Of a stretch of DNA of 64,000 nucleotides, positions 8,557 to 16,970 are shown in pieces. A program made the translations under genes and the position numbers. Source of the DNA: an uncultured Prevotella sp. (GTDB taxonomy: Bacteria; Bacteroidota; Bacteroidia; Bacteroidales; Bacteroidaceae); NCBI GenBank assembly GCA_946186115.1, contig CAMHLV010000003.1:32921-96920 (forward strand). The letters run 5' to 3'. The notes beneath the pieces were generated by a model. It was not told the DNA's origin. It saw only the letters and a program-made list of their open reading frames with translations, and did no database searches. Position 1 is the stretch's first letter. Every line of letters starts with the position of its first letter.

Positions 8557-9665
8557 ACAGCGAGATATTATACTCTATGGCCCTGACGCGTATGACGGGC
8601 TTCAATTTTGCTATAGCCAGGCAACTCTACATAACGCTTGGAGGGGGTACTAAGGTATATGAACACCGTAACGATATTGGTGATGTGCTACCAGATTGCA
8701 CACCACGGTTGTGCGAGGCTATGAGGCATTGGGATGAGGCTCTGAAACGTGCTGAGGCTGAAGCAGCTTTTGTGCAGTCGAAGAATATACGTGTGCTAAC
8801 GATGAACGACCCTGACTATCCACAGCGTCTCACTGAGTGTCCGGATGCTCCACTGCTGCTTTATTACAAAGGTTCGGCAGACCTTAATCAGCAACGTGTC
8901 ATTAACATCGTAGGAACTCGGCATTGTACTACTTATGGTCAGGATATTATACGTCAGTTCGTAAGCGAACTGCATGACATGCTGCCACAAGTGCTGATAG
9001 TCAGCGGTCTGGCCTATGGCATAGATATCTGTGCTCATCGGAATGCAATGCAACAGGGATATGAGACAGTGGGAGTGCTTGCCCATGGCCTCGACCAGAT
9101 ATATCCTCATGCTCACCGTGAAACGGCCATAGAGATGCTGTCACAAGGTGGGCTACTCACTGAATTCATGTCACAGACTAATGCCGACAAGCCTAATTTT
9201 GTGCGTCGTAACCGCATAGTGGCAGGCATGTGTGATGCCACAATACTGGTGGAAAGCGCTGCGAAGGGTGGGGGACTGATTACTTGCGACATAGCTCGTA
9301 GTTATAATCGCGATGTCTATGCTTTTCCTGGGGCTGTAGGGGTAAAGAGCAGTGAGGGATGCAACCGTGCCATTCGCGACAATCTGGCTGCTCTTATTAC
9401 CTCAGCAGAAGATTTTGTGAAGGCTATGGGCTGGCCGATAGACTCGGAAAAACCTGAGAGTGTAGAGCGCCAGCTCTTTCCAGACCTTACAGATGATGAA
9501 CAGCGCATAGTGGATACTCTCATGCAAACTAACGATTTGCAGTTGAATCTGATTAGTGTCCGTACCAACATGCCTATCCATCAGATTACAGCCCTGCTGT
9601 TTCAACTTGAAATGAAAGGTGTCGTAAGGCCTCTGGCTGGAGGCACATACCACCTGCTGCAATAG
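8553..9665 (+). CDS. dprA: DNA-processing protein DprA
   Basis: Loads RecA onto incoming single-stranded DNA during natural transformation; widely kept in Bacteroidota. The Rossmann-like core shows INIVGTRHCTTYG, IVSGLAYGIDICAHRNA, GVLAHGLDQIYPHAHR, PNFVRRNRIVAG and KGGGLITCDIA, followed by a C-terminal winged-helix (about residues 300-370, DDEQRIVDTLM to GGTYHLL). An N-terminal SAM-like helical region precedes it. The start overlaps the thioesterase stop. It converges with the ComEA-like helix-hairpin-helix gene, with only 5 bp between the stops; both families are linked to DNA uptake. Confidence 0.95.
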   Translation: MNSEILYSMALTRMTGFNFAIARQLYITLGGGTKVYEHRNDIGDVLPDCTPRLCEAMRHWDEALKRAEAEAAFVQSKNIRVLTMNDPDYPQRLTECPDAPLLLYYKGSADLNQQRVINIVGTRHCTTYGQDIIRQFVSELHDMLPQVLIVSGLAYGIDICAHRNAMQQGYETVGVLAHGLDQIYPHAHRETAIEMLSQGGLLTEFMSQTNADKPNFVRRNRIVAGMCDATILVESAAKGGGLITCDIARSYNRDVYAFPGAVGVKSSEGCNRAIRDNLAALITSAEDFVKAMGWPIDSEKPESVERQLFPDLTDDEQRIVDTLMQTNDLQLNLISVRTNMPIHQITALLFQLEMKGVVRPLAGGTYHLLQ

Positions 9666-9670
9666 TCTGA

Positions 9671-10570
9671 TTAGTATTCTACGTATGGTCGTAGGCGCTC
9701 GATAGCTTCGGGGGTGAAGTCGTCAGAAAGGCGAAGCTCGTCGAGGCTGCTGATAGGACCGTGCAGTCGTCTGTAGTCAGTAATAGTCTTTGCCTGAAAA
9801 TAGTTGATATAAGGATGTCGGCGCAATTGCTGGAGCGTCATCTTGTTGATGTTCACCTTTACGGGGTGAGCATCCTTTATTATAAAGTATTTCTTTGATT
9901 CGGATGGGAATCCGTCTATCTCGTCCAGTTGGTCCACACTGACATATCCACCTAACCACTTTCCGTGGCGTATTATTTCGCCAGCATAGAAAGAGCCAAT
10001 GCCCGGCACACGTTTCAGCTGGGTGGTGTCGGCTGTATTCAGCACTATATATTCCCCTTTATTCAGTTTGACGGGCTGTTGTGCACTATCAACAATCGTA
10101 GTATGTTTCTCCACTGGAGCAACGAGATTTGCTGCTGGCTGATAGTCGCTTGAGATTCTGATGTAAGGCTCCAGTTCGCGGTATTGCTTTGCTGTGAGAC
10201 CGTAGAGGCGAGCAAAGTCTTCTTTGCGCCGGTAGATGCCGCCATGAGTCCTGTATTTATAAATGTTACGTATTTGCCACTTCTGTAATCCCAGATTTTG
10301 CAGTTGCGTTGAGTCGGCGGTATTCGGATCGAAGTAGAAGCGCTGAGGCTGAGGTTGCTCAGTAGAATAATGAATAGCATCCGCCGAACTGTAGTATGAG
10401 CGATGTCGGGATGCTTCTTTTGAGTCAGCCGAAAATGGATGCTGTGCAGAATCTTCCTGACTTGTGGCTACTGGAGGTTGCTGGTCGCTTCCGCCAAGAT
10501 AAAGCCCTAATAGAGCCATTGCCGCCACGACAATAGCGCCAACACCGATTCTGCGATCGTTACGGTTCAT
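9671..10570 (-). CDS. Membrane-anchored helix-hairpin-helix protein (ComEA-like)
   Basis: 299 aa. An N-terminal transmembrane or uncleaved signal segment (residues about 8-27, IGVGAIVVAAMALLGLYLGG) precedes a low-complexity linker and three helix-hairpin-helix units: about 80-135 (PNTADSTQLQNLGL), 175-232 (LNTADTTQLKRVPGIG) and 240-299 (VNINKMTLQQLRRHP). ComEA-family proteins bind double-stranded DNA in the envelope during transformation; this one carries more units than ComEA, so an equal role is inferred. It is the last gene of a probable prfB/47-aa/CYTH/HhH minus-strand cluster; the CYTH stop is 24 bp upstream. Confidence 0.85.
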   Translation of the reverse strand: MNRNDRRIGVGAIVVAAMALLGLYLGGSDQQPPVATSQEDSAQHPFSADSKEASRHRSYYSSADAIHYSTEQPQPQRFYFDPNTADSTQLQNLGLQKWQIRNIYKYRTHGGIYRRKEDFARLYGLTAKQYRELEPYIRISSDYQPAANLVAPVEKHTTIVDSAQQPVKLNKGEYIVLNTADTTQLKRVPGIGSFYAGEIIRHGKWLGGYVSVDQLDEIDGFPSESKKYFIIKDAHPVKVNINKMTLQQLRRHPYINYFQAKTITDYRRLHGPISSLDELRLSDDFTPEAIERLRPYVEY

Positions 10571-10594
10571 CTTCTGTGGATGTATTTGTGCTGA

Positions 10595-11068
10595 TTACTG
10601 CCACGTCTTGAAAGGCCTCTGCCTCAACTGACTGTTGTAGTAGCGTCGGTCGCCCGTTACTTCCTTTCCGATAAAATGGGGCTTAACAAACGCTTCGTCT
10701 TCAGAAGCCAGTTCTACTTCAGCTACTATCAGCCCGTCGTTGTCGCCATGAAACTCATCAACTTCGAAGACATGATGGTCGGAGCGTACAAGCCATCGTG
10801 TCTTGTCGATAATACCTGGGTCGCAGAGTGTCAGCAGTTGTCGGGCATCATCCAATGGAATCTCTTGTTCAAACTCATATCTCGACAAGCCACCATTGAG
10901 CGATGGACCTTTGATAGTAATATACGCATGTTCATCTCTTATACGTATCCGCACGGTGCGTCCCCTTTCGCTGCAGATATATCCCTGCTGGATATGACTG
11001 CTTGAAAAAGCCTCGTGCTTGAAGGAATCGTCAAGCACGAGGAATTTGCGTTCAATCTCTAATGCCAT
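10595..11068 (-). CDS. CYTH domain protein (triphosphate tunnel metalloenzyme)
   Basis: 157 aa. The N-terminal MALEIERKFLV contains the ExExK signature (EIERK) of the CYTH/TTM fold, which binds triphosphates inside a beta-barrel tunnel. Later strands show RTVRIRIRDEHAYITIKG, SRYEFEQEIP, TRWLV and FEVDEFHGDNDGLIVAEVEL, matching bacterial inorganic triphosphatases or adenylate-cyclase-like members; the exact substrate is not decidable. The longest frame starts at 11137, but the Met at 11068 is correct for the family and sits on the stop codon of a 47-codon gene (TAATG), implying coupling. Confidence 0.9.
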   Translation of the reverse strand: MALEIERKFLVLDDSFKHEAFSSSHIQQGYICSERGRTVRIRIRDEHAYITIKGPSLNGGLSRYEFEQEIPLDDARQLLTLCDPGIIDKTRWLVRSDHHVFEVDEFHGDNDGLIVAEVELASEDEAFVKPHFIGKEVTGDRRYYNSQLRQRPFKTWQ

Positions 11069-11211
11069 TATGCCATCATTGCGAACGTCCAAATGAGATA
11101 GATAACAGCCAGGAGGATGAGTCCTGCGAAGATCCATGTCACTACTTTCTTTCCTTGTTCTTCTTGTTTCTTGGCGTAGGCTTCACGTTTCTTGTTAACT
11201 TTTTTGTTCAT
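11068..11211 (-). CDS. 47-residue single-pass membrane protein, coupled to CYTH gene
   Basis: A short gene starting at 11211 (MNKKVNKKREAYAKKQ...) and ending with TAA at 11068-11070. The first 22 residues are strongly basic/charged (Lys, Arg, Glu), followed by one hydrophobic segment of about 22 residues (VTWIFAGLILLAVIYLIWTF). This predicts a small inner-membrane protein with its charged N-terminus in the cytoplasm. The stop and the ATG of the CYTH gene share one base (TAATG), typical of translational coupling. I know no function; it might anchor or regulate the downstream enzyme. The gene lies 104 bp downstream of prfB. Confidence 0.7.
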   Translation of the reverse strand: MNKKVNKKREAYAKKQEEQGKKVVTWIFAGLILLAVIYLIWTFAMMA

Positions 11212-11285
11212 AGTTTTTAGTTTTAAATTATGAGTTTCTATATCATTCTGCTTTATTTAGTGACTTATCAGGGCATTTAGGTAAT

Positions 11286-11317
11286 TATAATTTCTAATTC
11301 CTAATTCCTAATTTCTA
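11286..11317. repeat. AT-rich iteration (TAATTTCTAATTCC type)
   Basis: Iterated TTTCTAATTCCTAATT units directly after the prfB stop. Copies of the same unit lie at 12446-12480 and 12880-12912, so it flanks both prfB and the four-helix-bundle gene. Confidence 0.7.
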
Positions 11318-12439
11318 ATTGTCTTCGTCAGAGGAAGGAAATTCCATCAAGTATGCCTTGATGAATTCATCAATCTTGCCGTCCATCACACCGTCAACGT
11401 CAGATGTCTGGTAGTTGGTACGGTGGTCTTTCACCCTTCGGTCGTCGAAGACGTAGGAGCGAATCTGTGAGCCCCACTCAATCTTCTTCTTGCCAGCTTC
11501 TATCTTAGCCTGGGCCTCCAAGCGCTTCTGCATGGCACGGTCGTAGAGTTGTGAGCGCAGCAAGGCCATGGCACGCTCCTTGTTCTTGGGCTGGTCGCGG
11601 GTCTCGGTATTCTCGATGAGGATTTCCTCTTCGGCTCCCGTGTCAGGGTCGGTGTACCAATAGCGCAGACGGACACCCGATTCCACCTTGTTGACGTTCT
11701 GACCACCGGCACCGCTGCTTCGGAACGTATCCCAGCTGAGTTTGGCGGGGTCAACATACACCTCGATGGTATCGTCAACCAGTGGACTGACAAATACTGA
11801 GGCAAACGACGTCATACGCTTGCCCTGGGCATTATAGGGTGACACACGCACCAGGCGGTGCACACCATTCTCGCTCTTCAGGTAGCCGTAAGCATACTCG
11901 CCACCCTCTATCTGCATGGTGACGCTCTTGATGCCTGCATCGTCGCCATCCTGCAGGTTGGCAATAGACACCTTGTAGTCGTGAGCCTCTGCCCATCGCT
12001 GGTACATGCGCATCAGCATCTGTGCCCAGTCCTGTGCCTCGGTGCCGCCGGCACCGCTATTGATTTTCAGCACACAGTCCATGGGATCCTCCTTCTGGCG
12101 CAGCATATTCTTCAGTTCCAGGGCCTCGATAACATCCAGGGCCTTTTTATAGTCGGCATCGACCTCCTGTTCGGTCACCATCTCCTCCTTGAAGAAGTCG
12201 AAAGCCAGTTGCAGCTCGTCAGCGGCAGTACGTACTTCCTGATAGCCGTCGAGCCACTTCTTGATGCCCTTGACTTTCTTCATTTGTGCCTCGGCACGTT
12301 TCTGGTCTTCCCAGAAGTCGGGAGCCTGTGTACGAAGATCCTCTTCCTCGTACTCCATCTTCTTTTCATCTATCTTCAAGTACTTGTACAGTGCGTCGGC
12401 ACGGTCAAGCACATCCTTAAGCTGGTCGGTTGTGATCAT
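11315..12439 (-). CDS. prfB: Peptide chain release factor 2
   Basis: Recognises UGA/UAA stop codons and triggers peptide release. 374 aa, full length in a single frame: there is no in-frame UGA after about codon 25, so the programmed +1 frameshift that controls prfB in many bacteria is absent. The GGQ motif is present (SSGAGGQNVNKVES, about residue 245). The codon-recognition tripeptide, SPF in the classical factor, reads SPY (RLVRVSPYNAQGKR). The Asp/Glu-rich C-terminus (SSDEDN) ends inside an AT-rich repeat. The repeat on both sides suggests an isolated unit, although the 47-aa/CYTH/HhH genes follow on the same strand. Confidence 0.96.
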   Translation of the reverse strand: MITTDQLKDVLDRADALYKYLKIDEKKMEYEEEDLRTQAPDFWEDQKRAEAQMKKVKGIKKWLDGYQEVRTAADELQLAFDFFKEEMVTEQEVDADYKKALDVIEALELKNMLRQKEDPMDCVLKINSGAGGTEAQDWAQMLMRMYQRWAEAHDYKVSIANLQDGDDAGIKSVTMQIEGGEYAYGYLKSENGVHRLVRVSPYNAQGKRMTSFASVFVSPLVDDTIEVYVDPAKLSWDTFRSSGAGGQNVNKVESGVRLRYWYTDPDTGAEEEILIENTETRDQPKNKERAMALLRSQLYDRAMQKRLEAQAKIEAGKKKIEWGSQIRSYVFDDRRVKDHRTNYQTSDVDGVMDGKIDEFIKAYLMEFPSSDEDN

Positions 12440-12445
12440 ATTTCA

Positions 12446-12480
12446 AAATTAGGAATTAGAAATTAGGAATTAGAAATTAT
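12446..12480. repeat. AT-rich iteration (AATTAGGAATTAGAA)
   Basis: Tandem AATTAGGAATTAGAAATT units immediately upstream of prfB; same family as 11286-11317 and 12880-12912. Confidence 0.7.
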
Positions 12481-12499
12481 GATTTCTTTTAGCCATTCC

Positions 12500-12872
12500 T
12501 TATTTCCTTAACTTCCCTTTGATAGTCTCAGTTATTTTTACTAAAATACTTATTATTTCTTCATTATCGATTAATAATCGATTGGTATTCCTTGTCTGTC
12601 AAGTAATTCCCTCCATACAAGCGATTCAACCAGTATTTCGTTTCGTTGGCCTCTTTTAGGGCAATCGTTAGTTTGGTTAAGAAATCAGCTTCACTTTGGG
12701 CAAATTTACTTTCTGCCACGTTAGCACCAATACTTGTTCCGCTACGCACTATTTGCTTCAAAATATCAGAATTCCCTTGCCGTTTTTGAGACAGATACTT
12801 ATGCATGTTTACTATTCTGTCTCCGAAATCTTCAGATTTTTTCGCAATTATGTTTTCGCGCCTTTCCATCAT
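12500..12872 (-). pseudogene. Four-helix-bundle protein (23S rRNA-intervening-sequence family), frameshifted
   Basis: The open frame 12564-12872 encodes 102 aa of the TIGR02436 family: ENIIAKKSEDFGDRIVNMHKYL, SGTSIGANVAES, FLTKLTIALKEANETKYWL. It stops early at QSIINR. Reading on in the +1 frame gives the missing last helix (NEEIISILVKITETIKGK, then a stop at 12500-12502). Deleting one base at 12569 would restore IINDNEEIIS and a product of about 123 aa, the normal length of the family. The four-helix core is largely present, so a truncated protein might still fold, but the last helix is lost. Proteins of this family are of unclear function, often encoded by mobile or stand-alone units. Bordering repeats are consistent with insertion. 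A sequencing error is possible. Confidence 0.75.
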
Positions 12873-12879
12873 AATTAGG

Positions 12880-12912
12880 TAATCATAATTTCTAATTCCT
12901 AATTTCTAATTG
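12880..12912. repeat. AT-rich iteration (TAATTTCTAATTCC)
   Basis: Third copy of the AATTAGGA/TTTCTAATT repeat, between the four-helix-bundle gene and the acyl-CoA synthetase. Confidence 0.7.
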
Positions 12913-14721
12913 TTAATCTTCGTACATTTTGTCGATTAGTGCTTTATAGTTTTCATTAAGCACTCGGCGGCGGATTTTAAGAGTATTGGTGAGTTCTCCC
13001 TTGGCCATAGAGAGCGGTTCGGGCAACAGTGTGATGCGCTTTACCTGCTCATAGTGTGCCAACTGCTGCTGCAGAGTGTCGATACGCTCCATAATCATAC
13101 TTACTATGCGCTTGTCGGCACATAGCTCGCTACGATCTACAAAGGCAATGCCGTGAGCACGTGCATACTCCTCGAGAAGCGAGTAAACAGGAATGATAAG
13201 TGCAGACACAAACTTTCGCTGGTCGGCAATGATGCATATCTGGTCGATGTATTTGTCAACGAGCAGCTTAGATTCTATCATCTGAGGAGCTATGTACTTT
13301 CCGTTCGATGTCTTGAAAAGGTCCTTGATACGCTCGGTGAGGAACAGCTCGCCATCCTTCAGATATCCGGCATCTCCCGTGCGGAAGTATCCGTCTTCCG
13401 TAAAGGCCTGCTTGGTGAGGTCGTCGCGGTTGTAGTATCCGATGGTTATCGTCGGGCCCTTAAGCAGTATTTCGCCCTCTTCGCTGATCTTGATGTCGAT
13501 ACCCTCGATGGGAATACCCACAGAACCTACGGTAAATGGGTCACCAAAATGATTGCACGACACTGTTGCCAGACTTTCTGTCAGTCCGTAGCCCACCACC
13601 ATGTTGATACCTATTGAGTGTACGAACTCCTCAACGTGGGCACTGACGGCAGCACCAGCCGTAGGGAAGAAATGGGCATTCTCGAGTCCGAGTTCCTTGC
13701 GAACCAGCGAGAATACGGTGCGATTAAGCATCTCGTATTCCAGATGGAGTGCCACTGGTGGTTTCTTACCCCTGCTGAGATATTCTATGTTGTGCTTGCG
13801 TCCAACGTTTAATGCGTGCATAAATAACTTGCGCTGAACGGCACTCGAACTCTCAATCTTTTCCATCACACCCATATAGACCTTCTCCCAGAATCGGGGA
13901 ACGGCCGACATACATGTCGGGTGAGTCTCTCTCATCGACTGCTGAACCTGAATGGGATAGGTGTTAACTATCATAGTAGCTCCCTCAGTGAGAGAGAGGA
14001 TGGCCCATCCGCGCTCAAAGATATGAGTGTATGGCAGGAAGTTCATTACCCTGTCCTTTTCGCCCACAGGCACACACTTGTCGTTGGCGATGAAAGCAGC
14101 ATGGAACTGTCCGTGGGTCAGTATCACACCCTTTGAGTCGCCTGTTGTTCCGCTGGTGTAAAGAATGTTGGCAATATCGTCGAATGTTGCTTCCTTTTGC
14201 AGTTTCTCCACCTCGGTTTGTCTTGGCAGGTTCTCACCCAGTTTCAGGAAGTCGCTGAAACTGATTGCCGTGGCATCATTATCAGGGATCACCACATGCG
14301 GGTCGAAGACGATGATGCGCTCAAGGGTGGGGCATAGCGAGAAGATTCGCCGTGCCTTGTCGTACTGCTCCTGTTCGCCAACGAACAGGAACCTCACTTT
14401 GGCATCATTCACCATAAACTGGATTTGCTGCTCAGAACTGGTGGCATAGAAGGGTATTGTGACAGCACGAATACCCCATGCTCCGAAGTCGCACTCAATA
14501 TACTGAACAGAGTTCTGCGAGAAGATACCGATATTCTCTTGCACCTTGACGCCGAGGTTTAGCAGTGCATTCGACACTTGCTTTACCGTATTCGACACCT
14601 CTTGCCACGACAGTGATTTCCACTCACTTCCTCCGAAATCCTGATATATCAGCATCTCGCGGTCGCCGTATTTCTTGGCCTGGTCGTGTATCAGGACCGA
14701 CATGTGACTGTTTGTCTGCAT
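12913..14721 (-). CDS. Long-chain acyl-CoA synthetase (AMP-forming)
   Basis: Activates fatty acids with ATP and CoA through an acyl-adenylate; likely peripheral to the inner membrane. The 602-residue protein has the AMP-binding P-loop YTSGTTGDSKGVILTHG, the A5-type motif VVGYGLTESLA, the adenine/ribose region YFRTGDAGYLKDGELFLTER, and the C-terminal catalytic region IKDLFKTSNGKYIAPQ. It fits the FAA1/FadD15-like subgroup common in Bacteroidota. The frame begins at 14757, but that overlaps the promoter motif; Met at 14721 (MQTNSHMSV) or 14703 is the real start. Confidence 0.92.
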   Translation of the reverse strand: MQTNSHMSVLIHDQAKKYGDREMLIYQDFGGSEWKSLSWQEVSNTVKQVSNALLNLGVKVQENIGIFSQNSVQYIECDFGAWGIRAVTIPFYATSSEQQIQFMVNDAKVRFLFVGEQEQYDKARRIFSLCPTLERIIVFDPHVVIPDNDATAISFSDFLKLGENLPRQTEVEKLQKEATFDDIANILYTSGTTGDSKGVILTHGQFHAAFIANDKCVPVGEKDRVMNFLPYTHIFERGWAILSLTEGATMIVNTYPIQVQQSMRETHPTCMSAVPRFWEKVYMGVMEKIESSSAVQRKLFMHALNVGRKHNIEYLSRGKKPPVALHLEYEMLNRTVFSLVRKELGLENAHFFPTAGAAVSAHVEEFVHSIGINMVVGYGLTESLATVSCNHFGDPFTVGSVGIPIEGIDIKISEEGEILLKGPTITIGYYNRDDLTKQAFTEDGYFRTGDAGYLKDGELFLTERIKDLFKTSNGKYIAPQMIESKLLVDKYIDQICIIADQRKFVSALIIPVYSLLEEYARAHGIAFVDRSELCADKRIVSMIMERIDTLQQQLAHYEQVKRITLLPEPLSMAKGELTNTLKIRRRVLNENYKALIDKMYED

Positions 14722-14746
14722 AAGCCGATGAAATATAAATTTTGTG

Positions 14747-14754
14747 CAAAGGTA
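14747..14754 (-). promoter_or_regulatory. -7 promoter motif for the acyl-CoA synthetase
   Basis: CAAAGGTA on plus (TACCTTTG on minus), 26 bp upstream of the chosen start. Short GTGAAAA iterations (14763-14790) lie just upstream. Confidence 0.5.
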
Positions 14755-14850
14755 CAAAATAAAGTGAAAAGTGAAAAGTGAAAAGAGAAAAAATTGCTGC
14801 TGCCAAAGATAATTTTCATTTTTCGATTTTCAATTATCAATTTATTTCAG

Positions 14851-14858
14851 TACTTTTG
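14851..14858 (+). promoter_or_regulatory. -7 promoter motif for the M20 hydrolase
   Basis: TACTTTTG matches TAnnTTTG, ending 8 bp before the ATG, so the mRNA would be nearly leaderless if the +1 lies 5-7 bp downstream of the motif. Confidence 0.5.
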
Positions 14859-14866
14859 CAGCAATT

Positions 14867-15919
14867 ATGGACATGCATCAATACATAACAGATTCTGTTG
14901 AACTGCTAAAGAGGCTTATCAGCACACCTTCTGTGAGCCGTGATGAGTCGGTTGCCGCAGATATAATGGAGAGTTATATCAGCCAGTGGGGCATGTCTCC
15001 ACGTCGTATAGGCAACAATATCCTGATACAGGAGAATATTGATCCGCAGAAACCAACTCTGCTGCTCAATGCCCACATCGACACGGTAAAGCCTTCAGCG
15101 TCGTGGACGCGCGACCCGTTTACTCCCACTATGGAGGGCGACCGCCTCTACGGACTGGGTAGCAACGACTGTGGCGGCGGACTGGTGAGCCTGTTGGCTG
15201 CCTACCGCTTGCTACGCGATAAGCCACTTACCTGCAACATCGTCTATCTTGCCTCCTGCGAAGAGGAAGTGAGTGGTGCCGGTGGCTTCTCGCTGGCCTT
15301 GCCGGAACTGCCGAAGATAGATGTGGCCATTGTGGGCGAACCGACGGGTATGCAGCCCGCCATTGCCGAGAAAGGACTGATGGTGATTGATGGTGTGGCA
15401 CGTGGCAAGAGTGGACATGCTGCCCGTAACGAGGGTGTCAATGCCATCTACGAGGCTCTTGACGACCTCGTCTGGCTGCGCGACTACCGTTTCAAGAAAG
15501 AGAGCCCGCTTCTTGGACCAACCAAGATGACGGTGACCGTCGTCAATAGCGGCACACAGCACAATGTCATTCCTGACGAGTGCCATTTTGTTATCGACGT
15601 CCGCACCAACGAATACTATCAGAACGAATACCTCTTCGCCTTCCTCCAGAAGCACATGAAGAAGTGCGAGCTCAAGGCCCGCTCTTTCCGCCTGTCATCG
15701 TCGCACATCGACGAGAGCCATCCCTTGGTGCAGCGCTGCTTGCAATTGGGTATGAAGCCTTTTGGCTCGCCCACGCTCAGCGACCAGGCCCTGATGCCTT
15801 TCCCCTCATTCAAGTTAGGCCCCGGCGACAGCGCCCGCAGCCATAGCGCCGACGAGTACATCTGCCTCAGCGAAATCACCCACGCCATTGAGACATACAT
15901 CAAGATGGTAAATCTCTGA
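14867..15919 (+). CDS. M20 family deacetylase, ArgE/DapE-like
   Basis: A zinc-dependent amidohydrolase of 350 aa. Metal and catalytic motifs are present: LLLNAHIDTV (first His and Asp), YGLGSNDCGGG, SCEEEVSGAGG (general-base Glu pair), VGEPTGM, and a His near the C-terminus (RSHSADEY). The dimerisation lid starts at GVARGKSGHAA. Length and motifs fit N-acetylornithine (or N-succinylornithine/citrulline) deacetylase of arginine synthesis in Bacteroidota; DapE-type activity cannot be excluded. No other arginine gene is adjacent, so the assignment rests on family likeness. Start is the first Met (MDMHQY), two codons before another Met. Confidence 0.85.
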   Translation: MDMHQYITDSVELLKRLISTPSVSRDESVAADIMESYISQWGMSPRRIGNNILIQENIDPQKPTLLLNAHIDTVKPSASWTRDPFTPTMEGDRLYGLGSNDCGGGLVSLLAAYRLLRDKPLTCNIVYLASCEEEVSGAGGFSLALPELPKIDVAIVGEPTGMQPAIAEKGLMVIDGVARGKSGHAARNEGVNAIYEALDDLVWLRDYRFKKESPLLGPTKMTVTVVNSGTQHNVIPDECHFVIDVRTNEYYQNEYLFAFLQKHMKKCELKARSFRLSSSHIDESHPLVQRCLQLGMKPFGSPTLSDQALMPFPSFKLGPGDSARSHSADEYICLSEITHAIETYIKMVNL

Positions 15920-15951
15920 TCTGTACTATATAAAACTTGGACATAAAGTTC

Positions 15952-15967
15952 GATGCCGCGAGGCATC
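15952..15967. other. Hairpin with GNRA-type loop
   Basis: GATGCC/GGCATC closing on GCGA, 33 bp after the M20 gene stop. No U-tract, so at most a weak 3'-end structure. Confidence 0.4.
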
Positions 15968-16042
15968 AAATTCTAAACTCTCGGCAATAATAAGAGAAAA
16001 TGTCACTCAATTAATTTGTAAACACTAAATAGAAAAAGTACA

Positions 16043-16768
16043 ATGAAAAAGCTAATTTTGATGGCCGTTGCGACGCTTGTCGTTTCAACAGTATTGGCGC
16101 AGAATGAGAAAGGAACTTTCTCCATCAAGCCGATGGCCGGTATCAACGTAACCGGATTCAGCGGTGGTATCGTAGAAGACATCTATCACTACAAGGTACG
16201 CTTCACGGCGGGCCTTGAGGCGGAATATGCCTGCAACGACTGGTTAGGCGTGTCGTTGGGTGCCGTCTATTCGCAGCAGGGTGCAAAGGTTGACGGCAGT
16301 TTTGAGGCGATAGGTGTCAATGAAGCAGGCCAGCAACTCTATATAAAAGCCAAGGAGAAGGGAAAACTGCACAGCGACTACATCAACCTGCCCCTGATGG
16401 CCAACATCTACATCCCTGCCGTTCGCGGACTGGCCGTCAAGGTTGGTGCGCAGATAGGCTTGCTCGTCAACGACCGCTTAGAGGTCGAAGTGGAAACTGC
16501 AACCATCCCCATCCCTGACCGCCCGTCTGAAGGTTTAGAACCTGCCGATGTCGAACATCCTATTTACACATGGTCTTCGAACAGCATTTCCGATATATGC
16601 AAGTCTGTTGATTTCGGCATTCCCGTAGGCTTGTCCTACGAGTACAAGAACGTCACGCTGGATGCCCGCTACTACTTCGGACTGACCAAGGTCGACAAAA
16701 CCAAAGACCCCGACACGGTGCGCAACCGCTATCTGTCCATTACCTTAGGCTACCGTTTCCACCTGTAG
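16043..16768 (+). CDS. Outer-membrane beta-barrel protein (PorT-like)
   Basis: 241 aa with a clear signal peptide (KKLILMAVATLVVSTVLAQ) and alternating amphipathic strands: FSIKPMAGINVTGF, YKVRFTAGLEAEYACNDWLGVSLGAVYSQQGAK, LPLMANIYI, LAVKVGAQIGLLV, VTLDARYYFGLT and a final YLSITLGYRFHL ending in a hydrophobic residue as barrels do. This fits the OMP_b-brl_2/PorT-like family of Bacteroidota. Precise role unknown. It stands alone between M20 hydrolase and the HepT/MntA pair. Confidence 0.8.
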   Translation: MKKLILMAVATLVVSTVLAQNEKGTFSIKPMAGINVTGFSGGIVEDIYHYKVRFTAGLEAEYACNDWLGVSLGAVYSQQGAKVDGSFEAIGVNEAGQQLYIKAKEKGKLHSDYINLPLMANIYIPAVRGLAVKVGAQIGLLVNDRLEVEVETATIPIPDRPSEGLEPADVEHPIYTWSSNSISDICKSVDFGIPVGLSYEYKNVTLDARYYFGLTKVDKTKDPDTVRNRYLSITLGYRFHL

Positions 16769-16797
16769 AATCATTACAATAAAAACTATGCAAGACA

Positions 16798-16828
16798 TGC
16801 TCACAGAGGGTCTGTCCCTTTGTGAGCA
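16798..16828. terminator. Hairpin after the beta-barrel gene, possible terminator
   Basis: TGCTCACAGAGGG (16798-16810) pairs with CCCTTTGTGAGCA (16816-16828) with one G.U-type mismatch and a 5-nt loop. The downstream T-tract is poor, so termination is only probable. Confidence 0.5.
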
Positions 16829-16970
16829 CAGAACTTTAACCACTAACTTCTAATCAGCAGCAGAGAGCATGGTAACCTCGATGCGACGGGAGCGCCATGC
16901 AATAAGGCAGGGTATGCCGTGCGGAAATGCCGTAAGTGCCGTACTAAAACAATGAAAGTGCCGTCCGAAA

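Noticed and set aside
12564..12580. Programmed +1 frameshift in the four-helix-bundle gene
   Set aside because: No slippery codon or stimulator; deleting one base restores the family sequence exactly, so mutation or error is simpler.
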